64,000 bases of DNA from Bacilli bacterium (GTDB lineage: Bacteria; Bacillota_I; Bacilli_A; RF39; UBA660), in NCBI GenBank assembly GCA_017409785.1, contig JAFQSD010000002.1, positions 598,597-662,596 on the forward strand, given 5' to 3'. The translations under genes and the position numbers were made by a program. How positions within the stretch are numbered: the first letter of the stretch is position 1; each line of letters starts with the position of its first letter. This document shows, piece by piece, positions 26,459-34,596 of the stretch. The notes under the pieces were generated by a model that saw only the letters and a list, made by a program, of their open reading frames with translations, did not search any database and was not told where the DNA came from.

Positions 26459-27375
26459 AAAAATTATCTGAAATATTTGAAATATATACAGGAAGTAAAT
26501 TGGACTTTGGGAAACAAGAAATTGATGAAAAAGGTATTAATTTTGTTTCAAGGAATTCAAATAACAATGGTGTTGTCGGGAAAGTGGCGCTAAAGCCAAA
26601 TATGAAAAAATATAAAAAGGGAGATATAACTGTACCATTGGGAGGATCATATCTTTTATCAGCATTTGTTCAAAATGAAGATTTTGTAACAGCTCAAAAT
26701 GTTGATGTTTTAAGACCTAAAAATGAAATGACTGAAATAGAAAAATGGTTTTATTGTTATATTTTAAGAGAAAATAGATTTAAATTTTCTGCATTTGGGA
26801 GAGAAGTAAATAAATATATTCAGGACATAGAAGTGCCTGATGAAATCCCAAACTGGATATATAACTGCGATTTAACTCTTCCAGAAACAGCTAATCATAC
26901 ACCGTTACAATTAAATTTTGATAATTGGGAAAAATTTAAAATCAAAGAAATTTTCGAATGTAAAACTACAAAGCCATTAGACATTAATGATGCAATAGAT
27001 GGTAATATACCATATATTACAAGAAGTGCATTTAATAACGGTAATAGTGGATACTATGGGAATGTTGATTATATAAATGAAGGTAATTGCATAACTATCG
27101 GTGCCGAAGGAAGAGTTGCATTTTATCAAAGTGAAAGTTTTATTCCGGGAGTTAAAGTATATACCTTAAGAAATGATAAATTGAACAAATACAATGCAAT
27201 TTTCATTGCTACTATATTAAATCAAAAAATAGAATTATATAACTATGGTAGGGCTAGGATTCTAGATAAGATTAAAGAAGAATCAATATATTTACCTGTA
27301 AATGAAGATTTAAAAATAGATTGGAATTATATGGAACTATATATTAAATCTTTACCATATGGAGACTTGCTTTAA
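26455..27375 (+). CDS. Restriction-modification specificity (S) subunit
   Basis: 306 residues made of two target-recognition domains of the type I S superfamily (about 1-130 and 155-300). Each has the characteristic nnGvvGkv / ggs-type loops (NSNNNGVVGKV; NGNSGYYGNVDYINEGN, ITIGAEGRVAFY). It should form the two-part DNA recognition module for the fused RM protein upstream. The ATG overlaps the upstream stop. The last residues YIKSLPYGDLL resemble the terminus of BcgI-type S proteins. Confidence 0.82.
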   Translation: MKKLSEIFEIYTGSKLDFGKQEIDEKGINFVSRNSNNNGVVGKVALKPNMKKYKKGDITVPLGGSYLLSAFVQNEDFVTAQNVDVLRPKNEMTEIEKWFYCYILRENRFKFSAFGREVNKYIQDIEVPDEIPNWIYNCDLTLPETANHTPLQLNFDNWEKFKIKEIFECKTTKPLDINDAIDGNIPYITRSAFNNGNSGYYGNVDYINEGNCITIGAEGRVAFYQSESFIPGVKVYTLRNDKLNKYNAIFIATILNQKIELYNYGRARILDKIKEESIYLPVNEDLKIDWNYMELYIKSLPYGDLL

Positions 27376-27376
27376 T

Positions 27377-27516
27377 TTATAAATATTTAGATATCGTTTT
27401 AGATAACTATATTGCTCAAAAAGAGAAGAATATTGAACAATATACGAAGAATAAAGCACTAATTAGGAAGATTATTGCAGAAAATACGAAAAATAATTCC
27501 ATGTGGCAGCGGTAAA
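27377..27516 (+). pseudogene. Remnant of a second specificity-type reading frame
   Basis: After the S gene stop, a shifted frame encodes about 45 residues (IYKYLDIVLDNYIAQKEKNI and onward, ending SMWQR) with no start codon or ribosome binding site. The helical, Lys/Glu-rich sequence resembles the coiled C-terminal end of HsdS proteins. It may be the displaced tail of the S gene or of an earlier one. Its last codons run into the SecA-like remnant in another frame. Confidence 0.4.
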
Positions 27517-27543
27517 AAACATAAACAATGATGTGGTAAATAG
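27499..27543 (+). pseudogene. Decayed SEC-C (SecA C-terminal zinc motif) remnant
   Basis: The 15 codons from 27499 read PCGSGKKHKQ-stop-CGK-stop. This aligns codon by codon with the end of SecA (PCGSGRKYKQCCGK at 24215-24259), with mostly synonymous differences and one Cys codon changed to TGA. It is directly followed by a strong terminator. The likeliest reading is the original 3' end of secA, pushed away when the island arrived. Confidence 0.6.
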
Positions 27544-27553
27544 TAAAACATCC

Positions 27554-27598
27554 GATACATTATAGACAAAATCAACGTCTATGATGTATCTTTTTTTT
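27554..27598 (+). terminator. Strong Rho-independent terminator, possibly the ancestral secA terminator
   Basis: 14-bp stem (27554-27567 with 27577-27590, one G-T pair) followed by eight T. It lies 10 bp after the SEC-C remnant stop. Confidence 0.85.
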
Positions 27599-27649
27599 AT
27601 AAAATACTATATACTCAAAGTAGATAAATATTAAGTTTGGAGGTATAAC

Positions 27650-28273
27650 ATGAAACTAATATTTGGAACTACAAATAAAAGAAAAACTGAAGACTTACAA
27701 AATATAATTAATGAACTTAATTTAAGTATTGAAGTTCTAAGTATGGCAGATATTGGCTGGGATAGAGGAGAAATCGAAGAAAATGGATCAACAATAGAAG
27801 AAAATTCTTTAATTAAAGCTCAAGCTATTTTATCATTTTGTCAAGAACATAATATTGACTATCCAATAATGACAGATGATGCGGGATTATTTGTTGATGT
27901 ATTAAATGGAGAACCAGGTATATATACAGCAAGATATGCAGATGATGAGTTATTTGAAAATCCAGAACTACCTAAGCATCAATGCGTGGTAAAACTATTA
28001 AGAAAACTAAATAGTGAAACTAATAGAAATGCTAAATACAGATGTTGTGTAACTACAATGTATCCAAATGGTGATTACCAACAAGAAGTAGGAGAAAGCA
28101 AAGGTACAATAGCCAAAGAAATCATAGGAGAGTTAAAGAAACCATATTTTTACTCTGTATTTATCCTAGATGGTACAAGTGTAGCATTTAATGAACTAAA
28201 TAACGAACAACTACAAAACACCTATCGATATAATGCAATAAGAAAATCTTTAAAAAGAATTAATAACAAGTAA
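27650..28273 (+). CDS. rdgB: Non-canonical purine NTP pyrophosphatase (RdgB/HAM1 family)
   Basis: Removes XTP and dITP from the nucleotide pool. 207 residues. It starts with the FGTTNKRKTEDL motif (usual form ATxNxxKxxE) and carries the acidic catalytic stretch MTDDAGLFVDVLNGEPGIYTARYADD. The usual C-terminal SHR signature is replaced by TYRYNAI, so it is a divergent member. Ribosome binding site TGGAGGT. Confidence 0.85.
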   Translation: MKLIFGTTNKRKTEDLQNIINELNLSIEVLSMADIGWDRGEIEENGSTIEENSLIKAQAILSFCQEHNIDYPIMTDDAGLFVDVLNGEPGIYTARYADDELFENPELPKHQCVVKLLRKLNSETNRNAKYRCCVTTMYPNGDYQQEVGESKGTIAKEIIGELKKPYFYSVFILDGTSVAFNELNNEQLQNTYRYNAIRKSLKRINNK

Positions 28274-28331
28274 CTTTTACAGTAAAGTACAATAAAATAA
28301 AAATAAAAATAAAAAAACTATTTTTTCATAT

Positions 28332-28340
28332 GGTATAATT
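28332..28340 (+). promoter_or_regulatory. Extended -10 promoter
   Basis: TG-G-TATAAT at 28332-28340. The -35 position contains only A residues. Confidence 0.65.
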
Positions 28341-28361
28341 CAAAATATAGGAGGAGTAAAT

Positions 28362-29048
28362 ATGGAATATCAAATTAAAGGACAAACAGTTCCAGTAGTA
28401 GAATTTACTTTAAACAGAAACGAATCATTATACACACAATCAGGAGGAATGGTATATCAATCAAATGATATCCAAATGCAAACAAATGCTAGAGGCGGAG
28501 TACTAGCAAGTATTGGTAGAGCATTTACTGGTGAGTCAATCTTTATGGCTAACTATACAGCTACAAATGACAATCAAAAGATTGCTTTTGCTGCATCAGT
28601 ACCAGGTTCAATTATTCCAATTGACTTAGCAACACTACCACAAGGTATTATGTTACAAAAAAATGCTTTCTTATGTGCTGAACAATCAGTAACAACTAAA
28701 GTTGCATTTACAAAAAGATTTAGTGCAGGATTATTTGGTGGAGAAGGATTCATTCTTCAACATGCTCAAGGAGCAGGAAAACTATTCATTGAAGTAGATG
28801 GAGATGCAATGGAATTTATTTTAAAACCAGGAGAAGTATTAAAAGTTGATACAGGAAACGTAGTAGCGTTTTCACCAACAGTTGCATATGAAGTTGAAAT
28901 GGTTCATGGATTAGGAAACATTTTATTTGGTGGAGAAGGTCTATTCCACACTAAACTAGTAGGCCCAGGGAAAGTCATAGTACAATCACAAAACTTCCGT
29001 GAATTTGCTAATAGAATTATCCCTTATATTCCCACGCGAAGTAACTAA
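28362..29048 (+). CDS. AIM24 / TIGR00266 family protein
   Basis: 228 residues, beta-rich and soluble, with repeated glycine turns (GGEGFILQHAQGAGKLFIEVDG and GPGKVIVQSQNFREFANRIIPY, the latter typical of the C-terminus of the family). Members form a double-stranded beta-helix fold and are linked to stress or membrane responses, but the molecular role is not known. Single-gene unit between its own promoter and a terminator. Confidence 0.85.
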   Translation: MEYQIKGQTVPVVEFTLNRNESLYTQSGGMVYQSNDIQMQTNARGGVLASIGRAFTGESIFMANYTATNDNQKIAFAASVPGSIIPIDLATLPQGIMLQKNAFLCAEQSVTTKVAFTKRFSAGLFGGEGFILQHAQGAGKLFIEVDGDAMEFILKPGEVLKVDTGNVVAFSPTVAYEVEMVHGLGNILFGGEGLFHTKLVGPGKVIVQSQNFREFANRIIPYIPTRSN

Positions 29049-29093
29049 TTCAGATTCAAACTAGATTTTGAACAAATAATTATTAATAAAAAT

Positions 29094-29130
29094 AAGAAAG
29101 ACCCTTCATAATTGAAGAGTCTTTCTTTTA
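29094..29130 (+). terminator. Rho-independent terminator
   Basis: 9-bp outer stem AAGAAAGAC/GTCTTTCTT and 5-bp inner stem CTTCA/TGAAG with small mismatches, followed by T residues. Confidence 0.8.
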
Positions 29131-29145
29131 TATGCTAAAAAGATA

Positions 29146-29154
29146 TGTTATAAT
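29146..29154 (+). promoter_or_regulatory. Extended -10 promoter for the glycosyltransferase
   Basis: TG-T-TATAAT at 29146-29154, shortly after the preceding terminator. Confidence 0.65.
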
Positions 29155-29192
29155 TAAAAAAATAGAATCGAAAATAAAGGTAGGCAGTATAT

Positions 29193-31055
29193 ATGAAACA
29201 TAAAGACGAAACAATATTAATTGAAATAGCAGCGTACATTGATCCAGAAGTAGTAAACACTGTAAAAAGTGCATTAATTCAAGCTGATTATCCAGACAGA
29301 GTTCATTTCTCAATCTGTTACCAAAGTGATAATTTAGATGATTACAATGAATTAAAGAAAATAAAGAATTGTCGAATTAAATATATGAAAGAGTCAGAGG
29401 CAAGAGGAAGCGTATATGCAAGATATTTCTGTCAACAAATGATTGAAGATGAAAAATATATTTATCAAATTGATTCACATATGAGATTTGTAAAGCATTG
29501 GGATACAAAAATTATTGAACAGTTAGAATCTCTAAACGATCCAAAAGCAATCCTTTCTGTATATCCTCCATTCTGTACAGAGGATATGATGAAAAAACCA
29601 TTAGATGACAAAATATATGATGAACCTGCAGATGGTGGAGTAATGTACACCAACGGATTTAGAGATCCATCAACATACTTTTTAAGTTGTAATTCAATCC
29701 CAATAAAAAACGATGATTATAGAGCGTATAAAAGAAATGCCTTTATTGCTGCAGGGAACTTTTTTACATATTCTCAAGCTCATAGAGATGTTCTTCATGA
29801 TAAACAAATGTATTTCTACGGAGATGAACTACCAATGAGTATTCGCTTGTTTACTCATGGTTGGAATGTATACATTCCAGGAGAAAGCTACATTTATCAT
29901 CAATATGAAAGAAAAAATCAAAAATTCCCACCAGTAACAGATGCAATGAAAATAGAAAACAAGCGTTTAATGGCTTTACTTGGAATAGAAGGAAAACCAG
30001 AAGACCTAGAAGAATTTGGCTTAGGTACTGAAAGAACGTTAAAAGACTATGAGGAATTCGCCGGTATAAACTTTAAAAATCAAAAAGTATATATGTGTGC
30101 TGAAACAGGTGAATTTGAAAACGAAGAAATGAAGAAGAAAATATCTTATCTTCAAAATAGTCAAGCTAACAAGCATAATGACATGAATAAATCAGAACAA
30201 ATTGATATTATAATGATTGATTTATTTAATGATTATAAAGAATGTATAAAATCATGTTTAAAAACAGCAACAAAAGTAAATAAAATAAACTTCATAATTG
30301 CAACAACAGATAAAGAAACACCTACAAAGGAATATATTAAGAATAATAATATTAAAGAAATAATTGTTTTAGAAGAAGGCGAAACCTATGTGCCAGCTTT
30401 AGCAAAAGCCACAGAATATTTAGGAGATGCATATGCTGCAGTAATAGATTCAAGTTATAGATTTATTAATGATTGGGATAAATGCTTATGTCAAAGTATA
30501 AAACTTTGCGGCGAAAAAAGTGCTTTAACTAGTTGGGTATGGAGAACAGGAAAAGATACAGATCTTAATAAATTATGTACATACAATAATGTTATTAAAG
30601 AATTTAATGCATTCTATAATTTTATTGCTAATCTAAAATATAATGAAAAAATAGAATTATCTAAAAGAGGAGTACCATATCAAACCCAATTTATTTCAGA
30701 TGGTTTTATCTTCTGTAAATCTAATGTATTTAAAACAATTCCAATAGATCCAAATTTAACTTATGAAGAACACCAATATCTATATTCGGTAAGACTATGG
30801 ACACACGGAATAAATATTTATTATCCAACAGTATCATATATGGTAAGAACTAAAGATGAACAATTATTCCACAATGGAATAAAAAATCTTAATATTGTAT
30901 GTGCACTAACAGGAATTAATAATTATTATAGTAAAACAACAGAGGTAAACTATAAGTATGATATTGGTAAAACAAGACCAATATGGACTTGGTACGACAG
31001 TCTAAATGTTAAATATGATGCAAATAATATGCAACTAATAGAAGAAAAAAAATAG
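29193..31055 (+). CDS. Two-domain GT60-type (GlcNAc) glycosyltransferase, second domain degenerate
   Basis: 620 residues, no signal peptide or membrane helix, so cytoplasmic. Residues 1-265 match the PF11397 GlcNAc-transferase family (CAZy GT60, Skp1-type): ARGSVYARYFCQQM, metal-binding DSH (94-96) in YQIDSHMRFVKHWD, and FYGDELPMSIRLFTHGWNVY. Residues 335-600 repeat the same plan in diverged form: VIDSSYRFINDWDK (419-421 DSS) and YEEHQYLYSVRLWTHGINIYYP. The second copy has lost the His of the DxH motif. Acceptor unknown: it could glycosylate a cytoplasmic protein. A 63-residue gene follows 11 bp later. Confidence 0.78.
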   Translation: MKHKDETILIEIAAYIDPEVVNTVKSALIQADYPDRVHFSICYQSDNLDDYNELKKIKNCRIKYMKESEARGSVYARYFCQQMIEDEKYIYQIDSHMRFVKHWDTKIIEQLESLNDPKAILSVYPPFCTEDMMKKPLDDKIYDEPADGGVMYTNGFRDPSTYFLSCNSIPIKNDDYRAYKRNAFIAAGNFFTYSQAHRDVLHDKQMYFYGDELPMSIRLFTHGWNVYIPGESYIYHQYERKNQKFPPVTDAMKIENKRLMALLGIEGKPEDLEEFGLGTERTLKDYEEFAGINFKNQKVYMCAETGEFENEEMKKKISYLQNSQANKHNDMNKSEQIDIIMIDLFNDYKECIKSCLKTATKVNKINFIIATTDKETPTKEYIKNNNIKEIIVLEEGETYVPALAKATEYLGDAYAAVIDSSYRFINDWDKCLCQSIKLCGEKSALTSWVWRTGKDTDLNKLCTYNNVIKEFNAFYNFIANLKYNEKIELSKRGVPYQTQFISDGFIFCKSNVFKTIPIDPNLTYEEHQYLYSVRLWTHGINIYYPTVSYMVRTKDEQLFHNGIKNLNIVCALTGINNYYSKTTEVNYKYDIGKTRPIWTWYDSLNVKYDANNMQLIEEKK

Positions 31056-31066
31056 GAGAGAAAATT

Positions 31067-31258
31067 ATGTTAGAAAAACTAGTAGGAAAAAAAGTAAGAG
31101 TAGCTGTTGCTTTTATAACTGCATCAAAAATGAATCTTGCTAATATCACAAAATACTATGATGGGATAGTAGTAGCAGTAGATAATGATTTTATTGAATT
31201 AGACTGTGGATATATTAACACTCGTTTTGTTCAAACTATTGAAGTATTAGATGAATAA
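31067..31258 (+). CDS. Small hypothetical protein
   Basis: 63 residues with a good ribosome binding site (AGGAGAG). It has alternating short strands (KKVRVAVAFI, DGIVVAVDNDFIELDC) in an SH3- or Sm-like beta pattern. Not recognised. It is in an operon with the glycosyltransferase (11-bp gap) and is followed by a terminator, so a role with that enzyme is possible but unproven. Confidence 0.7.
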   Translation: MLEKLVGKKVRVAVAFITASKMNLANITKYYDGIVVAVDNDFIELDCGYINTRFVQTIEVLDE

Positions 31259-31283
31259 ACTAAGATGAAAATCTTAGTTTTTT
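31258..31283 (+). terminator. Rho-independent terminator
   Basis: 9-bp perfect stem AACTAAGAT/ATCTTAGTT with a GAAA tetraloop, followed by T. Confidence 0.88.
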
Positions 31284-31285
31284 AA

Positions 31286-31294
31286 TGTTATAAT
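31286..31294 (+). promoter_or_regulatory. Extended -10 promoter
   Basis: TG-T-TATAAT at 31286-31294, three bases after the terminator U-tract. Confidence 0.6.
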
Positions 31295-31321
31295 GTATTT
31301 ATAAATAAGGAAGTGATAATA

Positions 31322-32302
31322 GTGGAATGTATAGGTAACAGTAATACACATAGAATTCATATAATATTTCCAGATGATAGTAAAGAATTTAAATGTCCGT
31401 ATATATTGGCAATTACTCACGAATATAAAGAAGGAGACTCTATAATTTTAGAAAGTAATAATCAAGAATCTTCTCCAAAAATTGTTACTTCTGCAGTAGA
31501 AAGTACAATAGATAGCCTATTTTCAATTCTATATCATAGTCAAAATAAAAATCCAATATTAGTCCCACTACTACCAAGTAACCCCAATGGTATTCCATAT
31601 TATCAACAACTATCAATAGAGTGTTTTGATGAGACTCTTGCTAGACAATTCTATAGAATTGACAACCAAGTTGTTTCTATGATTGAAGATGCTAAAAAGA
31701 TAATTAGTGGATTAAAAGGGAAGAAAGTCGGGGAACAAGTAATTTTAAATGGCTATTCATCTAGTGGTGTTTTTGCTCAACGCTTTGCGTTACTTCATCC
31801 AGAATTAGTAAAAGAAGCTTGTATTGGTGGCGCAATAGGCAGTATGCCTTTACCAATTACTGAATATCAAGGAAAAGAAATTGGTTATCCCCTAGGTATA
31901 GCAGATTACGAAACACTGACAGGAAAACCATTTGATATTGAATCATATAAAAAAATAAAATTTCACTATTACGTAACAGAAGGCGAGAATGAAAGAAAAT
32001 CAGAAACAAGGTTTACTGAAGATAATGAGCCTGCTCCAATGTGTGATATGAGTTATATGGAGCGAAGTGTACCACAACACGTTGGTCAAACTATTAGAGA
32101 TTGTTTTGGAAGAGATTCTTTTGAAAGATTTAATGCCCAATTAGTAGTAGCAGAAGATATGGGATTGTCAATTGATTATCACCAACCATATTCAGGATTA
32201 AATCACCATAATATCAATGGTGCCGCCCACTCATTTATAGGTTCATGTATTACTGAAAGTAATAATTTATCACAAAATAATAGTGAAAAAACAAAGAAAT
32301 AG
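31322..32302 (+). CDS. Alpha/beta-hydrolase-like protein
   Basis: 326 residues from a GTG at 31322 (ribosome binding site AAGGAAG). The nucleophile elbow GxSxG is present as GYSSSG within VILNGYSSSGVFAQRFALLHPELVKEACIGG, followed by IGSMPLP, as in esterases of this fold. A His near the C-terminus (HSFIGSC) is in place for the triad. No signal peptide, so cytoplasmic. Substrate unknown; resembles uncharacterised PHB-depolymerase/esterase-like hydrolases of gut Firmicutes. Confidence 0.7.
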   Translation: MECIGNSNTHRIHIIFPDDSKEFKCPYILAITHEYKEGDSIILESNNQESSPKIVTSAVESTIDSLFSILYHSQNKNPILVPLLPSNPNGIPYYQQLSIECFDETLARQFYRIDNQVVSMIEDAKKIISGLKGKKVGEQVILNGYSSSGVFAQRFALLHPELVKEACIGGAIGSMPLPITEYQGKEIGYPLGIADYETLTGKPFDIESYKKIKFHYYVTEGENERKSETRFTEDNEPAPMCDMSYMERSVPQHVGQTIRDCFGRDSFERFNAQLVVAEDMGLSIDYHQPYSGLNHHNINGAAHSFIGSCITESNNLSQNNSEKTKK

Positions 32303-32399
32303 AAGAATAACATAAAAAATTAAATGTATGCTCAATAGCATATTATATGATGAAATAAAGGGATTCATCTCCGTTATTCTTAATGGGAATTTAGAATTA

Positions 32400-32508
32400 A
32401 TCAATTAAAAAGGAGCCTTGATGGCTCCTAATCTATTTTAAGAGGATCTTCACACTTACCGTGAACCTTCCTCTAATCTTAATATATGCAAACATGACAG
32501 AAAGTATA
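32400..32508 (-). ncRNA. Candidate small RNA with its own terminator
   Basis: This lies in the 310-bp gap before prfB, which has no credible ORF. On minus there is a TATACT box (32503-32508), then a two-part stem-loop (AGAGGA/TCCTCT outer, TTCAC/GTGAA inner, about 32441-32474). A 7-bp GC-rich terminator stem follows (AGGAGCC/GGCTCCT, 32411-32429), with TTTTAATT after it. The T-tract is on minus, so the unit reads leftward. Predicted transcript about 90-100 nt. It matches no RNA family I know. Confidence 0.4.
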
Positions 32509-32612
32509 CACAAATAATACATCTAATTAATTGTCTAACTTCATATTTTATGTTAGACTTATGCTGAGAAAGTATGAAAAAAAGCAAAACAGGCAAAATA
32601 AGGAGAGATACT

Positions 32613-33711
32613 ATGGAAAAAAAAGAATTAAAAAAAGTATTAGAAAAAAACTTAGAAGTAGTAACAAACCTATGGAGGTCACTTTGACATTGACTCAAAA
32701 CTTCAAGAAATAAAAGAACTTCAAAGTAAAACAGAACAAGAAAATTTTTGGAATGATCGTGAGTCGGCTGAAAAAGTATTAAAAGAAATAAGTGAAAAGA
32801 AGATAACTGTTGAAGAACTAACTACTATTAAAACAAAAATTAATGATAATCTAGAATTATTAGACTTATTAGAGGTAGAAAGTGATTCTGAAACTGAAGA
32901 ACAATTAACACAAGATGTTAATTCAATTGAACAAGAAGTAGAAAAACTAAATTTATTACTATTACTAAGTGGACCATATGATAAATTAGATTGTATTTTA
33001 GAAGTTCATTCAGGCGCAGGTGGTACAGAAGCTTGCGACTGGGCCATGATGTTATATAGAATGTATATGCGTTGGTGTGAAAAGAAAAACTATAAAGTAG
33101 AACTACTAGATTATCAAGACGGTGAAGAAGCTGGTATTAAAAGTGCTTCGATAAGAGTAAAAGGTACAAATGCCTATGGATACCTAAAAAATGAAAAAGG
33201 AGTTCACAGACTTGTAAGATTATCGCCATTTGATTCTAATAATAGACGTCATACATCATTTGCATCTATTGAAGTAACGCCAGAAATAGAACAAGATTCA
33301 ACAATCGAAATAGATGAAAAAGATTTAAAAATAGATGTTTATCGTTCAAGTGGTTGTGGTGGACAAGGCGTAAACACCACAGATTCAGCAGTAAGAATTA
33401 CTCACTTACCAACAAAGATCGTTGTTACATGTCAAAATGAACGTAGTCAAATACAGAATAAAGAGCAAGCGATGAAAGTACTACGCAACAAATTATTAGT
33501 AAAACGTTTAGAAGAACAATCTCAAGAATTAAATGCTATTAAGGGAAACCAAATGAATATCGAATTTGGATCACAAATACGAAGTTACGTAATGCATCCA
33601 TATTCTATGGTAAAAGATCATAGAACGAATGAAGAAACAAGTAATGTTACAAAAGTTCTAGATGGAGATATAGATTTATTTATAGAAAGTAATTTAAAAA
33701 GGGGATTATAG
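32613..33711 (+). CDS. prfB: Peptide chain release factor 2, with programmed +1 frameshift
   Basis: Recognises UAA and UGA. Frame 0 runs from ATG 32613 for 24 codons to an in-frame TGA (32685-32687). Translation must skip base 32685 and continue at GAC (32686), giving join(32613-32684, 32686-33711), 365 residues. The slip site CTT-TGA-C with a GGAGG three bases upstream (32674-32678) is the classical RF2 autoregulatory signal. Later motifs: SPF anticodon in LVRLSPFDSN and GGQ in SSGCGGQGVNTTDSAVR. Confidence 0.95.
32674..32688 (+). promoter_or_regulatory. Programmed frameshift site in prfB
   Basis: Internal Shine-Dalgarno GGAGG (32674-32678), three-base spacer, CTT TGA C. When RF2 is scarce, the slow UGA allows tRNA-Leu to slip +1 and full RF2 is made. 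Confidence 0.95.
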
Positions 33712-33713
33712 AT

Positions 33714-34595
33714 ATGAGTATATTTTCAAGAATTAAAATAAAAAAAGCATTAGAAGAAGTAGAAAAGAAAACTGTTATAAAACGTTATATAAATTTTACG
33801 ATAGGATGTTTACTAGTAGCAATTGCATATAATTTATTTTTGGCATCAAATAATATTGTATCTGGAGGTATTGGTGGTATTGCCATTATCTTAAATGAAT
33901 TAACAGGTATAAGTAACTCATTAGTAATGTTAATATGTAATGTATTCTTACTAGTATTAAGTTATTTTCTTCTAGGTAAGGACAAAACAAAGGCAACAAT
34001 TTTAGGTTCATTGCTATTACCAGTATTTATCGAACTAACAAGTAACATTAATGTTTGGCTTGAACTAGATACATCACAATTATTAGTATCATCTGTATTC
34101 GGTGGAGTAATGTACGGATTTGGATTGGGAATGATCTTTAAAGCAGGATTCACAACTGGTGGAACTGATATACTAAATCAAATTATTTCAAAGTTTGCCA
34201 AAGTAAGTATTGGAAAAGCAATGTTATTTTGTGACGGTGGTATAGTTTTACTATCTGGATTAGTCTTTGGACCTACAAGAGTAATGTATGCCATTATTGT
34301 CTTATATATAATTAGTTTAATTTCAGATAGAGTAATTTTAGGTGTTTCAGATAGTAAGGCATTCTATATCATTACAGACAAAGAAGAATTAATTAAAGAA
34401 TATATATTAAAAGTATTAAATCACGGAGTAACAATATTCAATGCTCAAGGAGGATATAAGAAGACTAATCAAACAGTATTAATGTGTGTACTACCAACAA
34501 AGGACTATTATAGATTAAAAGCCGGTATAACTGAGATTGATAATGAAGCTTTTGTTGTAGTAACAGATGCTTATGAAGTATTTGGAGGTGAATAG
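33714..34595 (+). CDS. YitT family membrane protein, first copy
   Basis: 293 residues: about five to six membrane segments in the first 200 residues (YitT/DUF161 type, with the ASNNIVSGGIGGIAIILNE repeat motif and MIFKAGFTTGGTDILNQI), then a C-terminal cytoplasmic DUF2179 domain (about 210-293, ending FVVVTDAYEVFGG). Function unknown. Begins 2 bp after prfB and is followed at once by a paralogue. Confidence 0.88.
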   Translation: MSIFSRIKIKKALEEVEKKTVIKRYINFTIGCLLVAIAYNLFLASNNIVSGGIGGIAIILNELTGISNSLVMLICNVFLLVLSYFLLGKDKTKATILGSLLLPVFIELTSNINVWLELDTSQLLVSSVFGGVMYGFGLGMIFKAGFTTGGTDILNQIISKFAKVSIGKAMLFCDGGIVLLSGLVFGPTRVMYAIIVLYIISLISDRVILGVSDSKAFYIITDKEELIKEYILKVLNHGVTIFNAQGGYKKTNQTVLMCVLPTKDYYRLKAGITEIDNEAFVVVTDAYEVFGGE

Positions 34596-34596
34596 T

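Noticed and set aside
27499-27543. Selenocysteine or recoded TGA in a SEC-C protein
   Set aside because: There is no start codon, ribosome binding site or open frame upstream; the TGA fits decay of a Cys codon.
33046-33711. Truncated release factor gene starting at an internal ATG
   Set aside because: The frameshift signal at 32674-32688 joins it to the upstream frame as full-length RF2.
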